A stretch of 64,000 bases of DNA from Bryobacteraceae bacterium (GTDB lineage: Bacteria > Acidobacteriota > Terriglobia > Bryobacterales > Bryobacteraceae): positions 57,665 to 121,664 of the forward strand of contig JAIEMJ010000016.1 in the NCBI GenBank assembly GCA_019752335.1, given 5' to 3'. Below, one piece after another: positions 1 to 8,819 of this stretch. Position 1 is the stretch's first letter, and each line of letters begins with the position of its first letter. The notes beneath the pieces were generated by a model. That model made no database searches, was not told the DNA's origin, and saw nothing but the letters and a program-made list of their open reading frames with translations. A program made the position numbers and the translations under genes.

Positions 1-1
1 C

Positions 2-2122
2 GGCTGGAGTAACATTGCGGCCTTGAACCAAACGGCCTATCTGGCCAAGATCGAGCGGCAGACGAATTGGAATATCGTCTATTCGCTCACGAAGACTTCC
101 GGTAAGTTCACCCACAAGTGGGGCGGGGAATACCGGAACTACCTCTCGAACTACACCGACGCGCGCGGCAGCTACAACTTACTCAGCGGCGCGAATTTCA
201 CTTCTGGCAATATCCTGGGGCCCACGGCGAATAACATCAACGCGCTGACGGCTCCTTTCAACGGCAGTGGCCTGGCGAGTTCGCTCCTCGGCGCGGGTTC
301 CATCGCGGCCGGTGAAAACGCCGTTTTGATGGCCCTGTCTGCGAAGTACTTCGCCCTTTACGGGCAAAGTGACTGGCGGGTGAATAATCGCCTTACCGTG
401 AATCTCGGCCTGCGCTGGGACTTGCAGCCGTCGCCGACCGAACGGTACAACCGCTTGAGCTCCTTCAGCTACCGCGAGCAGACCGCCGGTACACAAGGTG
501 CTCTCTATTTCCCGGGCGCCAACGGTAACGACCGTCATCTTTACCAGACCCGTTACAAGGATTTCGGTCCGCGTGTCGGCATGGCCTATCGCCTCGGCGA
601 CAAGATGGTGATCCGCGCCGGCGCCGGCGTTAATTTCCTGCCGTCGAATACCGGATACTACGGCGGCCCCTATTACTACGGCAACCAGAATTTCGCCCCG
701 GTGCTCAGCGCGCCGAACGCTCTACAATACGGCCCCACGCCCCAAGCGTTGTTGCTGGCGCAATATAACCAGGTGAACACGCTGATTCCGACGATCGGCG
801 CCAATGGCAATGCGCCCCAATACTACGGCGCCGGCGGCAACGAGCCCCGCTTTGACCGTGATACTTTCCGGAATTCCAAGGTTTACCAATGGAACTTCTT
901 CGTCGAACGTAAGTTGGGCAAGAACTATCAGATGAACCTGGGCTACTCCGGCAGCCGGGGACAGAATTTGCTCATCGGCCGCTTCAGCGCCAACACCGAG
1001 CAGCTACTGCCGCCCGCATTGCTCGATTCCTGGCGTACGACTTACATTGCGACCAACGGCAATAATCCCGCGACGCAACTGGTGCCGAACCGTTTCAACC
1101 CCAACGGCACGATTCTCTACAATGGGAACTTGCGCAATACGAGCATTCCGCTACGGGAGTCAGTCTTCCCGTATCCGCTGCTGACGGGTAACTTAGTCGG
1201 CACCATGGTCGGCTTTTCCACTTACAACTCGTTCATGGCGAGCATTCAGCGCTCCTACTCCAATGGGCTCCTGTTCAACGTCCACTACACTTTTTCGAAG
1301 TCGATCGAAATGTCGAATCCGGAGTTGCAGAACAATAACTTTGGCGAGAATGGCGGCTTCAACGCTAATAACGTGGACCGGCGCAATTACAAGAATAGCT
1401 ACAACATCTCGTCGAATGACATTCCCCACCGCATAGTGGGCACCGTCGTCTATCAATTGCCGTTCGGCAAGGGTAAGCAGTTTGACACGCAGAATAAGTT
1501 CGCCAATGCCCTGGTGGGCGGGTGGCAACTCGGCAACGTTCTGATCTTGCAGAGCGGCCAGCCGCAGCAGGGCTTCGGTGGGTGCAACTCCCTGAACGGC
1601 CTGTGCGACCGCGTCAGCGGCGTCGACATCGAAGTGCCGAAGAACCTGCAGAAGTGGTATGACTCGCCCAACGCCATCGACCGCACGGTGACCTTGCCGA
1701 GCGGCCGCCAGATCACACCGGCCCGCTTCACGTATTTGAAGTACAACCCCGAAGCGCTCGCCGGCCGCACAGTGACCTTGCCCAACGGCAACGTCGCCCC
1801 GGACATCTACTGGTTTGGCACCGCCGCTCTGCGCTACGGCGATTTCCGCGGCGCCAATTACTACAACCACAATGTCAGCCTGCAGAAGGACTTTAAGATC
1901 GGCGAGAAGATCCAGATGCTCTTCTCCGCGGAAGCGACGAACCTCTGGAATCGCGCGCAGTTGACCGGTACGGCTAACGCCGGCTCCGGTAACATCTTCA
2001 CGGCGGCGAATCCCACCCGCGGCATCCGGCCCGGCAACATCCAGAACGAGAGCTTCGGAACCTTCGGCCTGGGTACGCTGGACCCCCGTCAGGTGGAATT
2101 GCGGTTGCGCATCCGCTTCTAG
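2..2122 (+). CDS. TonB-dependent receptor (Oar-like), 3' part
   Basis: The frame is open from the second base of the window, so the gene begins upstream and about 700 C-terminal residues are visible. The first in-frame TTG at 23 is not a true start. The sequence is rich in aromatic, Gly and Asn residues in alternating strands typical of a large outer-membrane beta-barrel, with barrel-like stretches such as 'RLTVNLGLRWDLQP' and a terminal strand 'VELRLRIRF' ending in Phe, the usual outer-membrane signal. Acidobacteria carry many such Oar-like receptors, normally with an N-terminal carboxypeptidase-regulatory-like domain and plug; those parts would lie outside the window. The probable role is uptake of oligosaccharides or other large ligands across the outer membrane; the substrate cannot be told. 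A short relic resembling its 3' end occurs near 63.0 kb. Confidence 0.85.
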   Translation, partial: GWSNIAALNQTAYLAKIERQTNWNIVYSLTKTSGKFTHKWGGEYRNYLSNYTDARGSYNLLSGANFTSGNILGPTANNINALTAPFNGSGLASSLLGAGSIAAGENAVLMALSAKYFALYGQSDWRVNNRLTVNLGLRWDLQPSPTERYNRLSSFSYREQTAGTQGALYFPGANGNDRHLYQTRYKDFGPRVGMAYRLGDKMVIRAGAGVNFLPSNTGYYGGPYYYGNQNFAPVLSAPNALQYGPTPQALLLAQYNQVNTLIPTIGANGNAPQYYGAGGNEPRFDRDTFRNSKVYQWNFFVERKLGKNYQMNLGYSGSRGQNLLIGRFSANTEQLLPPALLDSWRTTYIATNGNNPATQLVPNRFNPNGTILYNGNLRNTSIPLRESVFPYPLLTGNLVGTMVGFSTYNSFMASIQRSYSNGLLFNVHYTFSKSIEMSNPELQNNNFGENGGFNANNVDRRNYKNSYNISSNDIPHRIVGTVVYQLPFGKGKQFDTQNKFANALVGGWQLGNVLILQSGQPQQGFGGCNSLNGLCDRVSGVDIEVPKNLQKWYDSPNAIDRTVTLPSGRQITPARFTYLKYNPEALAGRTVTLPNGNVAPDIYWFGTAALRYGDFRGANYYNHNVSLQKDFKIGEKIQMLFSAEATNLWNRAQLTGTANAGSGNIFTAANPTRGIRPGNIQNESFGTFGLGTLDPRQVELRLRIRF

Positions 2123-2139
2123 GCAGTTGGGCAAAAGCC

Positions 2140-2679
2140 TTATCGTTCTCCCTTCAGAACGAAGCGTAAGGGCAAGTCACGCGACTGGCTGATGCCGATG
2201 CGCGGGGTGACCAGGATTTCGCCCTGGTGAGGGCCCGCGTCCAGGATGCGGAGGGGGCCGCGAGTAAGGTCGGCGCCGTTTTGGGCGCGGGTGATGCCGA
2301 GGGCCTGGGTAAGTTTGCCCGGGCCGCCGGCCAGGTCACCCGTGCCGCGGCGCTCGCGCATCCGGTCGAGGCCGGTAAGCGGCGTCAGCGCGCGGATGAG
2401 GACGCAGCCGGGGACGCCGTCCGGTTCGGCGACGACGTTCAGACATTCGTACATGCCGTAAATCAGGTAGACGTAGGCATGGCCGGGCGAGCCGAAGATC
2501 ACTTGGGTGCGCGGTGTGATGCCTCGCGCGGAGTGGGCGGCCAGGTCGTTCTGCCCGAGGTAGGCTTCCACTTCGATGATGCGTCCGCTGGTCTCGCCGT
2601 GCGCAAGAACCTGGCCGAGCAGGCCGCGCGCCACGTCCACGGTGGGCTGACGATAGAATGAACGGGTTAGCGTCTTCAT
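2140..2679 (-). CDS. mpg: DNA-3-methyladenine glycosylase (AAG/MPG family)
   Basis: This 179-residue protein matches the AAG/MPG alkyladenine glycosylase family in length and motifs: 'ARGLLGQVL' near the start, 'GRIIEVEAYLG' with the catalytic Glu, the 'HSARGITPRT' segment, 'GHAYVYLIYGMYECLNVV', and 'GPGKLTQALGI'. It removes alkylated and deaminated purines as the first step of base-excision repair. It is transcribed away from thpR, with only 17 bases between the two start codons, so their promoters must overlap. It runs convergently toward the TonB receptor gene, 17 bases from its stop. The family assignment is secure; nothing indicates damage. Confidence 0.93.
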   Translation of the reverse strand: MKTLTRSFYRQPTVDVARGLLGQVLAHGETSGRIIEVEAYLGQNDLAAHSARGITPRTQVIFGSPGHAYVYLIYGMYECLNVVAEPDGVPGCVLIRALTPLTGLDRMRERRGTGDLAGGPGKLTQALGITRAQNGADLTRGPLRILDAGPHQGEILVTPRIGISQSRDLPLRFVLKGER

Positions 2680-2696
2680 CGGAAACTCTTATCGTA

Positions 2697-3248
2697 ATGC
2701 GGCTCTTCACCGGACTCTCGCTCACCTATGAGGTGCGGCGCAATATCGAACTGCTCTACCAATCGCTGCAGCCGCTGGCGGCGGTCGACTGGACGCCGCC
2801 GGGGAACCTGCACATCACGACGAAGTTTATTGGCGAGTGGCCCGAGGAGCGTCTGGACGAGTTGAAGGCCGCGTTGCGCGGGATGGCGAAGCCCGCGCCG
2901 TTTCCGGTTTCCATCGACGGCTTCGGCTGGTTTCCGACGCCGCACCACCCCCGCCACCTCTTTGCGGCGGTGCGGGCACCCGAAGGATTGGCGGCGCTGG
3001 CCGCCGCGACGGAAGCGGCAATGATCTCACGCGGGGTCGCCGCGGAGAGCAAGCCCTATCGCCCGCACGTTACTTTGGCTAAGATCAAAGAGGCTAAAAT
3101 CAAAGACGCTACGCTTGACCTAGCGCCGGTGAAACAATTCATCGCCCAATTGCCTTCGACGGACTTCGGGCGCATGACCGTGAACAGCTTCAAGCTCTAC
3201 GCGAGCCGCAACAGTCTATACTCCGTCTTGGAGGATTATCCTTTATGA
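2697..3248 (+). CDS. thpR: RNA 2',3'-cyclic phosphodiesterase (ThpR / 2'-5' RNA ligase family)
   Basis: This member of the 2H phosphoesterase superfamily carries both hallmark motifs, 'HITT' around residue 42 and 'HVTL' around residue 125, which supply the catalytic histidines. The enzyme hydrolyses 2',3'-cyclic phosphates on RNA ends. I chose the ATG at 2697, giving 183 residues starting 'MRLFTGLSL', because family members begin just before the first beta strand; the frame is open back to an ATG at 2658, which would lie inside the divergent mpg gene. The stop codon overlaps the plsY start by four bases (ATGA), so thpR, plsY and gpsA look like a translationally coupled operon. Confidence 0.88.
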   Translation: MRLFTGLSLTYEVRRNIELLYQSLQPLAAVDWTPPGNLHITTKFIGEWPEERLDELKAALRGMAKPAPFPVSIDGFGWFPTPHHPRHLFAAVRAPEGLAALAAATEAAMISRGVAAESKPYRPHVTLAKIKEAKIKDATLDLAPVKQFIAQLPSTDFGRMTVNSFKLYASRNSLYSVLEDYPL

Positions 3249-3847
3249 TTCCGATTCTGGCCTTGCTGGCCGCTTACCTGATTGGGGGCATTCCGTTTGG
3301 GTACCTGCTGGTGCGTTGGCGCACCGGGGAGGACGTCCGCACGCAAGGGAGCGGCAACATCGGCGCCACCAACGTGCTGCGAACCACGGGCAAGGTCTTG
3401 GGCATCGTGACGCTGCTGCTCGATATCGGGAAGGGCGCGTTGGCCGTCTACCTGATGGACCTGGCCAGCGGGAGTGACCCGCTGTGGATGTCCTTGGCCG
3501 CACTGGCGGTGATCCTCGGCCACGCTTTCCCGGTATTCCTCAAGTTCCAGGGCGGCAAAGCCGTGGCGAGCTTTGTGGGCGCCTTCCTCTATTTGACGCC
3601 AGGGCCGCTGTTCGCGGTGGTGATCCTTTTCGTGGCGACGGTGGGGGTGACGAAGTATGTGTCGCTGGCCTCCATGGTGGGCGCGCTGCTGTTTCCCTTG
3701 GCCTGCTGGCTGCTGTTGCAGCCGCCGTGGCCGGTGTTGCTGGCGGCGATCGCGGGCGGCGCGTTCATCATCTGGCGGCATCGCGCGAATTGGGCCCGCC
3801 TGCGCGCGGGCTGTGAGAACACGCTCTCGTTCGCAGAACGCGCATGA
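3245..3847 (+). CDS. plsY: Glycerol-3-phosphate acyltransferase PlsY
   Basis: This 200-residue multi-pass inner-membrane protein uses acyl phosphate to acylate glycerol-3-phosphate, the first step of phosphatidic acid synthesis. The diagnostic motifs are present: 'GSGNIGATNVLR' around residue 37 (motif 1), 'FQGGKAVAS' around residue 100 (motif 2), and a third conserved stretch 'KYVSLASMVGALLF'. About five hydrophobic segments are visible. It overlaps thpR by four bases and overlaps gpsA by four bases. The adjacency with gpsA, which makes its substrate glycerol-3-phosphate, is a natural functional pairing and supports both calls. Confidence 0.95.
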   Translation: MIPILALLAAYLIGGIPFGYLLVRWRTGEDVRTQGSGNIGATNVLRTTGKVLGIVTLLLDIGKGALAVYLMDLASGSDPLWMSLAALAVILGHAFPVFLKFQGGKAVASFVGAFLYLTPGPLFAVVILFVATVGVTKYVSLASMVGALLFPLACWLLLQPPWPVLLAAIAGGAFIIWRHRANWARLRAGCENTLSFAERA

Positions 3848-4815
3848 GCCATTTGCAGGTGGTGGGCGCCGGTAGTTGGGGCACAGCCCTGGCCATCGTG
3901 CTGTCGCCGCGCTTTGCCCGGGTAGAGCTTTGGGCACGTGACCCGCGGCTGGTGGCCGCGATGCAAAAGGCGCGGGAGAACTCGCGCTATTTGCCCGGTT
4001 TCCCCCTCCCGGACAACGTCTATCCGGTGGCAGAGCTGACGGGCGAAACCGATTATCTCCTGAACGTGGTGCCGTCGCAGCATACGCGGCGCATCTGGCA
4101 GCCGTTGGCGATGCCGGCGAAAGCCCAGCTGGTGTCGGCTTCGAAAGGTATCGAGCAGGGGAGCCTGTTGCGGGTCTCCGAAGTGATGACCGAGGTGACG
4201 GGCCGGCCGGTGGCGGTACTCTCCGGGCCGTCTTTTGCGAAAGAGGTCGCGGCGGGGGAACCGGCCGCGATGGTGGTGGCCGCCAGCGACGCGGCCTTGG
4301 CCACGGCGGTGCAGGAGGCCTTTTCCACGCCGGCCTTCCGGCTCTATACCAGCGCGGACCCGATCGGCGTGGAACTCGGAGCGGCGCTGAAGAACGTGAT
4401 CGCCATCGCGGCCGGTGTCGTGCAGGGGCTCGGGCTCGGAAGCAATACGCGGGCGGCGTTGATTGCGCGGGGACTGGCCGAAATCACGCGTCTGGCCGTC
4501 GCGATGGGAGCGGAGGCCAGAACTTTGTCCGGGCTGGCGGGTTTAGGCGACTTGGTGTTGACTTGTACAGGCGAACTGAGCCGGAATCGGAGGGTCGGCA
4601 TCGAACTCGCCCAAGGCAAGCCCCTTACCGAGGTACTCAGGACCATGGGCATGGTGGCGGAAGGTGTGGATACGACGGCGGCGGCGCTGGAACTAGCGGC
4701 GCGATGCGGCGTGGAAATGCCGATCGCGGCCCAGGTGGCACGGCTGTTGCGATCTGAAGTTTCCCCCGCCGAGGCGATCCGCCAACTGATGGCCCGAGGA
4801 TTAAAGGGCGAATAA
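3844..4815 (+). CDS. gpsA: Glycerol-3-phosphate dehydrogenase [NAD(P)+]
   Basis: This 323-residue cytoplasmic enzyme reduces dihydroxyacetone phosphate to sn-glycerol-3-phosphate for phospholipid synthesis. It has the N-terminal dinucleotide-binding 'VVGAGSWGTALA', the catalytic lysine in 'GAALKNVIAIAAGV' around residue 185, and the substrate-binding 'NTRAALIARGLAE'. Length matches the family. The start overlaps the plsY stop (ATGA). The ECF sigma factor gene follows closely and may be read from the same transcript. Confidence 0.95.
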   Translation: MSHLQVVGAGSWGTALAIVLSPRFARVELWARDPRLVAAMQKARENSRYLPGFPLPDNVYPVAELTGETDYLLNVVPSQHTRRIWQPLAMPAKAQLVSASKGIEQGSLLRVSEVMTEVTGRPVAVLSGPSFAKEVAAGEPAAMVVAASDAALATAVQEAFSTPAFRLYTSADPIGVELGAALKNVIAIAAGVVQGLGLGSNTRAALIARGLAEITRLAVAMGAEARTLSGLAGLGDLVLTCTGELSRNRRVGIELAQGKPLTEVLRTMGMVAEGVDTTAAALELAARCGVEMPIAAQVARLLRSEVSPAEAIRQLMARGLKGE

Positions 4816-4874
4816 CCTTGGAAATCCCCGGCAAAGTCCCGCAACCTTCTCCAGAAAACGGGGTTAACAAGGAC

Positions 4875-5471
4875 ATGAGCGTCGCCGCGGCCATTGAACA
4901 TGATGCACAACTCATGCTCCGGGTTCGGGAGGGCGATACCGCTTCGTTCGCCCAGTTGCTGGACCGGCACCGGGTTCCAGTAATCCACTTCGTCTACCGG
5001 ATGATTCAGAATCAGGCGGTGGCGGAGGAGTTGGCGCAGGAAGTTTTTCTTCGCGTGTACCGCTCCCGCGCCACCTACGAGCCCACGGCGAAGTTCACCA
5101 CGTGGCTCTTCCGCATCACGACGCACCTGGCCCTGAATTGGATTCGCGACCAGAAGAATGAGCGCCATCAGCAGAGCCTGGACTCGGAGGCACCTGAAGG
5201 CACCGCGCCGCTGCAGGTAGCGGATCACCTCCCGAATGTGGAACAGAGCATGGTGCGGACGGCCCGCATGGAAGAGATCCGGCGCGCGATTCTGGCCCTG
5301 CCTGACAAGCAACGTGCGGCGGTAACGATGCACAAGTACCAGGAGATGGATTACAGCCAGATTGCGGGTGTGTTAAAGTGCTCGGAATCGGCGGTAAAAT
5401 CGTTGTTGTTCCGGGCGTACGAGACGCTGCGAATGAAATTGGCGCACCTCAACCGGGGCGTGAGCGAGTAA
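4875..5471 (+). CDS. RNA polymerase sigma factor, ECF (RpoE-like) type
   Basis: This is a two-domain ECF sigma factor. Region 2 covers 'LLDRHRVPVIHFVYRMIQNQAVAEELAQEVFLRVYR' in pieces, with the '-10' recognition segment 'KFTTWLFRITTHLALNWIRD'. Region 4 covers 'ALPDKQRAAVTMHKYQEMDYSQIAGVLKCSESAVKSLLFRAYE', also in pieces, with its helix-turn-helix. I chose the ATG at 4875; the frame is open back to a TTG at 4818 that would add 19 residues without homology to the sigma fold. The zinc-motif protein directly downstream is its likely anti-sigma factor, so the sigma factor is probably held inactive until an envelope or redox signal appears. Its target genes are unknown; the DUF3106 gene may be one. 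Confidence 0.9.
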   Translation: MSVAAAIEHDAQLMLRVREGDTASFAQLLDRHRVPVIHFVYRMIQNQAVAEELAQEVFLRVYRSRATYEPTAKFTTWLFRITTHLALNWIRDQKNERHQQSLDSEAPEGTAPLQVADHLPNVEQSMVRTARMEEIRRAILALPDKQRAAVTMHKYQEMDYSQIAGVLKCSESAVKSLLFRAYETLRMKLAHLNRGVSE

Positions 5472-5492
5472 GAGTACAGGAGGATGAATCTG

Positions 5493-6059
5493 ATGTGTCC
5501 CATGCAAAGCAAGGAAAACGCCGAAATCCTCTTGGAGTATTGCGCGCGGACGCTGCCCACGGACACGATGGCGCGGCTGGACGCGCACGTGGCGATGTGC
5601 TCGTCTTGCCAGCAGGAACTCGCCGCGCAGCGCCAGCTTTGGTCGGCGCTGGATGAGTTCGATGCGGCTGAGTTGCAGATCACGCCGGACTTTGACCGCC
5701 GGCTCTATGCGCGCATTGAGGCGGAAGGGCGCGATCCCTTTTGGGTACGGGCGTGGCGCAGCGTTTTCGTGAGCGGCCAGCCCCGTCCCTGGCGCCCGGC
5801 GATGACGATGGCCTTGGCCGGCTTAGCTACGGTCGCCCTGATTTTCGTCCAGTTTCCGGGCAGCGAACGCACGGTAGCTCCGGGCGCTCCTCCCGTCGCC
5901 ACGATTTCGGACGAAGGCGCGACCGTGGAAGACGCCGCTTTGAAGACGGCCACCGTCGACAAGTTGGAGATCGAGCGCTTGGATACGGCGCTGGAGGATC
6001 TCGAAATGCTGCAAGTGTTGGGGACGAAGACGGGCGTGGGAACGTCCAATAAGCTGTAG
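5493..6059 (+). CDS. Putative zinc-binding anti-sigma factor
   Basis: The N-terminal half carries the anti-sigma zinc-finger signature 'HVAMCSSC' (H-x3-C-x2-C) with an upstream Cys in 'LEYCARTL', as in the ZAS/zf-HC2 family. A single hydrophobic segment follows ('MTMALAGLATVALIFV', around residue 105), so the C-terminal third is probably outside the inner membrane. A strong AGGAGG at 5478-5483 lies immediately before the ATG at 5484 but nine bases before the ATG at 5493, so I take 5493 as the start. The gene follows the ECF sigma gene by about 20 bases. The role as sigma-factor antagonist is inferred from the motif and synteny. Confidence 0.8.
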   Translation: MCPMQSKENAEILLEYCARTLPTDTMARLDAHVAMCSSCQQELAAQRQLWSALDEFDAAELQITPDFDRRLYARIEAEGRDPFWVRAWRSVFVSGQPRPWRPAMTMALAGLATVALIFVQFPGSERTVAPGAPPVATISDEGATVEDAALKTATVDKLEIERLDTALEDLEMLQVLGTKTGVGTSNKL

Positions 6060-6069
6060 GATCTTCTGC

Positions 6070-6675
6070 TTGATGCTGTTGCCGTACCCTCAATTCGTAA
6101 GGCTGGCGATGGGTTTGGCGATTTGCGCCGCCTTGGGATTCGCCCAGGGTCGAGCCGGTGGTGCGATTGGCTTGAAGGACGGTGGCTTTAAGGGCGGTGG
6201 CTTTAAGGACGGCAGCCTGAAAGATGGTAGGCGGATGGGTCCGGGGATGAGGCCTGGCCTTAAGAAGGGTCCGCCGCCGCCCGCGCGGGCGATGATCGAG
6301 CGTTGGCGCGAGATGTCCCCCGACGAGCGGCAGCAGATGGTGGATCGTCTGCCGCCGGAACGCCGCGAAGCCTTCCGCCGCCGCATGGAGATGTGGGACA
6401 GCCTGAATCCGCAGGAGCGCAAAGGCGCTGGCGACCGGCTGGACCGCTTCCGGGATCTCCCGCCGGCCCAGCAGCGCGCCGCGCGCCAGGCGTTTCGCCA
6501 GTTCAATCAGCTACCGCCGGAACGCCGCCGGGAAATGCGCCAGGAAATGACCGTGCTGCGCGGCATGAGCGACGAAGAGCGCACCGCGCGCTTGAATTCC
6601 GACGACTTCCGCAGTAAGTTCGACGCCCGCGAACGCGGCCTGCTACAAGACCTCGCCGCTTCGCTACCCGAGTAG
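6070..6675 (+). CDS. DUF3106-type exported protein
   Basis: The N-terminus has a hydrophobic signal-peptide-like stretch ('FVRLAMGLAICAALGFAQG'), then a short Gly/Lys repeat of the form 'LKDGGFKGG', then three or four copies of an Arg/Glu-rich helical unit ('LPPERREAFRRRMEMW', 'LNPQERKGAGDRLDRF', 'LPPAQQRAARQAFRQF', 'LPPERRREMRQEM'). This unit is characteristic of DUF3106, which is common beside ECF sigma/anti-sigma pairs in Acidobacteria and Proteobacteria. The gene follows the anti-sigma gene by 10 bases and is probably in the same operon. The repeating helices resemble CpxP/Spy-like or zinc-resistance-type periplasmic helical proteins, but no function is established. Confidence 0.75.
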   Translation: MMLLPYPQFVRLAMGLAICAALGFAQGRAGGAIGLKDGGFKGGGFKDGSLKDGRRMGPGMRPGLKKGPPPPARAMIERWREMSPDERQQMVDRLPPERREAFRRRMEMWDSLNPQERKGAGDRLDRFRDLPPAQQRAARQAFRQFNQLPPERRREMRQEMTVLRGMSDEERTARLNSDDFRSKFDARERGLLQDLAASLPE

Positions 6676-6691
6676 ATATAATCGGAGGGCC

Positions 6692-7894
6692 ATGAATCAC
6701 CTCAACCTCGGCCGGCGGGATTGGCTCCGGCTCACCACGGCGGGCATGACCGCCGCCTCTTACAGCAAAATCCTCGGCGCAAACGGCCGCGTGAACCTCG
6801 GGCTGATCGGCGCGGGCTCGCGCGGACAGGGCGTGATGGGCGGCTTCCAGAAGTCCGGCCGCGTAGATGTGAAGGCCGTCTGCGACGTCTTCGCCGAACG
6901 CGTGGACTCTGCACAAACGAAGGCCCCCGGAGCCAAGGGCTTCAGCGAGCATCGCAAGCTGCTGGAGATGAAAGAAGTGGACGCCGTGCTGATCGCCACG
7001 CCGGACCACTGGCACGCCGGCACGGCCATCGATGCACTGAATGCCGGTAAGGACGTCTACGTCGAGAAGCCGCTCACGCTGCGCATTGACGAGGGTCCGC
7101 CGATCATCAAGGCCGCGCGGGTGAATAATCGGATCTGCCAGGTGGGCATGCAGCAGCGCTCCGGCTCGCACTATTTGGAGGCGAAGGAGAAGTATTTCAA
7201 GACTGGTAAGCTCGGCAAGGTCACGTTGGCGCGCACCTGGTGGCATGGCAACGGCTACCATTTGCTGAAGGCGCCCCCGCGGATGCAGACGCTGCCTTCG
7301 AACCTCGATTGGGCGCGTTTCCTGGGCCCGGTGAAGTGGCGCGACTACGATCCGCAGCAATACTGGAGCTTCCGGGCCTACCTCGATTTCGGCGGCGGCC
7401 AGGTCACCGATCTGTTTACCCACTGGATTGACGTGGTGCATATGTTCATGGACCAGGACAACCCGATCGCCGCGGTCGCGTCGGGTGGCGTCTATCACTA
7501 CAAGGACGGCCGCACCGCGCCGGACACGATCACGGTGCTGCTCGAATATCCCGGCGAATGGACGGCCACTTTCGAAGCGACGCTGGCGCCCGGCGTCACC
7601 GGCGCCGCCGTGGAGATGTGCGGCACCGAAGGCAAGCTCTGGATCAATCGCAGCAAGTACGAGTTCACGCCGAAGGGCGCCAAGGCTCCCACGGAGGTCG
7701 CCGAGTATAAGGGCGACGCGACGGATGAGCACATTGCCAACTTCCTCGATTGCATCGCGTCGCGCAAGCGGCCGAACGGCGATGTGTTGATCGGCCACCG
7801 GTCAGCGCAGGCGTCGCACTTGGGCAATATCGCTTACGTGGAAAAGCGACGGCTGCGCTTCGATCCGAATCGCGAAGAGATTCTGCCGCTCTAG
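6692..7894 (+). CDS. Gfo/Idh/MocA-family oxidoreductase, Tat-type N-terminus
   Basis: The start is preceded by a good GGAGG ribosome-binding site. The N-terminus 'GRRDWLRLTTAGM' is twin-arginine-like, so the protein may be exported folded with its cofactor. The Rossmann motif 'LGLIGAGSRGQGVM' begins near residue 36, and the family 'EKP' motif appears in 'VYVEKPLTLRIDEG' near residue 125. The C-terminal domain resembles secreted glycosidase-like or inositol/sugar dehydrogenase members abundant in Acidobacteria and Planctomycetes. It probably oxidizes or epimerizes a sugar-like compound with NAD(P); the substrate is unknown. Two related genes occur in this window (near 31.2 and 49.0 kb), but this is the only one retaining the canonical EKP. 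Confidence 0.88.
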   Translation: MNHLNLGRRDWLRLTTAGMTAASYSKILGANGRVNLGLIGAGSRGQGVMGGFQKSGRVDVKAVCDVFAERVDSAQTKAPGAKGFSEHRKLLEMKEVDAVLIATPDHWHAGTAIDALNAGKDVYVEKPLTLRIDEGPPIIKAARVNNRICQVGMQQRSGSHYLEAKEKYFKTGKLGKVTLARTWWHGNGYHLLKAPPRMQTLPSNLDWARFLGPVKWRDYDPQQYWSFRAYLDFGGGQVTDLFTHWIDVVHMFMDQDNPIAAVASGGVYHYKDGRTAPDTITVLLEYPGEWTATFEATLAPGVTGAAVEMCGTEGKLWINRSKYEFTPKGAKAPTEVAEYKGDATDEHIANFLDCIASRKRPNGDVLIGHRSAQASHLGNIAYVEKRRLRFDPNREEILPL

Positions 7895-8817
7895 TGCAGC
7901 TTCCCGCTGACCTTCGCCACGCCCTGGAGCAACAACTCCAGGGCGTTCTGTTTTCGGAGCTACAGGCCGCCTCGCAACGGCTGACGGAGCAATATCGCGC
8001 GGGGCAGCCGAGCCGCTTGCACACGCCGATCGAGCAACTCGCCTACGCCGCGGTGCGCATGCCGGCGACCTACGCGGCGGTGCGATCCGCGTTGTCGCAG
8101 TTCGCGGGCGAGCCCCGCACGCTGCTCGATCTGGGGGCCGGGCCGGGCACCGCCACGTGGGCCGCCCATGGCGTTTTTCCGTCGCTCCAGTCCGCGCAAC
8201 TGTTGGAGCGCAATCGCGGTCTGGTGCAACTGGGGCAGCGTCTGGGGTCGCCCCTGCCGGTGACTTGGAGTACCGTTGATCTGGCGGAAGGCGCCGCTTA
8301 TCCGGCGGCCGATCTGGTAATCGTCTCCTATGCGTTAAACGAGGTGAAGGCGCGCGCCGCTTTGCTGGCGCAGGCCTGGCAAGCGACTGCGCAGGTGCTG
8401 GCGCTCGTCGAGCCGGGCACGCCGGCGGGATTCCGGCATCTGCGCGCCGCGCGCGATTGGCTGCTCAACCAGGGCGGCTTTGTCGCCGCCCCGTGTCCGC
8501 ACGCGTCGCCCTGCCCGATGATGGGCGACAACTGGTGCCACTTCGCCGCGCGCGTGGAGCGCAGTAGTCTGCACCGGCGCATCAAAGGAGGTGACCTGGG
8601 CTACGAAGACGAGAAGTTCAGCTACCTGCTAGTGACACGGGAGCCGGCGCGGCCAGCCGTTGCCCGCATCATCCGTCATCCCCAGCACAAAGCCGGCTAC
8701 GTACAAGTGGAGCTTTGCACGGCGACTGGGCTTGAGGCGCGCAACGTCCCGAAGTCGGCGGGCGAAGTGCATCGGCACGCCAGAAAGGCGAGTTGGGGCG
8801 ATGCCTGGTCCGGCTAA
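7894..8817 (+). CDS. Rsm22-like small-ribosomal-subunit methyltransferase
   Basis: The reading frame extends upstream inside the preceding gene, but a GTG at 7894 overlapping the oxidoreductase stop (TAGTG) gives the sensible start, 'VQLPADLRHAL', of a 307-residue protein. It has a SAM-binding motif 'LLDLGAGPGTATWAA' near residue 73, an 'IVSYALNEV' motif IV-like segment, and a C-terminal cysteine cluster 'CPHASPCPM...WCHF' followed by 'DEKFSYL', which is characteristic of the Rsm22 family (in mitochondria linked to ribosome small-subunit assembly, with an Fe-S or zinc site). Role in bacteria is inferred as rRNA or ribosome-associated methylation. It is coupled to the oxidoreductase gene by overlap, but no functional link is evident. 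Confidence 0.8.
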   Translation: MQLPADLRHALEQQLQGVLFSELQAASQRLTEQYRAGQPSRLHTPIEQLAYAAVRMPATYAAVRSALSQFAGEPRTLLDLGAGPGTATWAAHGVFPSLQSAQLLERNRGLVQLGQRLGSPLPVTWSTVDLAEGAAYPAADLVIVSYALNEVKARAALLAQAWQATAQVLALVEPGTPAGFRHLRAARDWLLNQGGFVAAPCPHASPCPMMGDNWCHFAARVERSSLHRRIKGGDLGYEDEKFSYLLVTREPARPAVARIIRHPQHKAGYVQVELCTATGLEARNVPKSAGEVHRHARKASWGDAWSG

Positions 8818-8819
8818 AT

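Noticed and set aside
1193..2134. Long minus-strand open frame opposite the TonB receptor
   Set aside because: It mirrors the receptor codons, lacks domains and start signals, and is explained by G+C-driven antisense openness.
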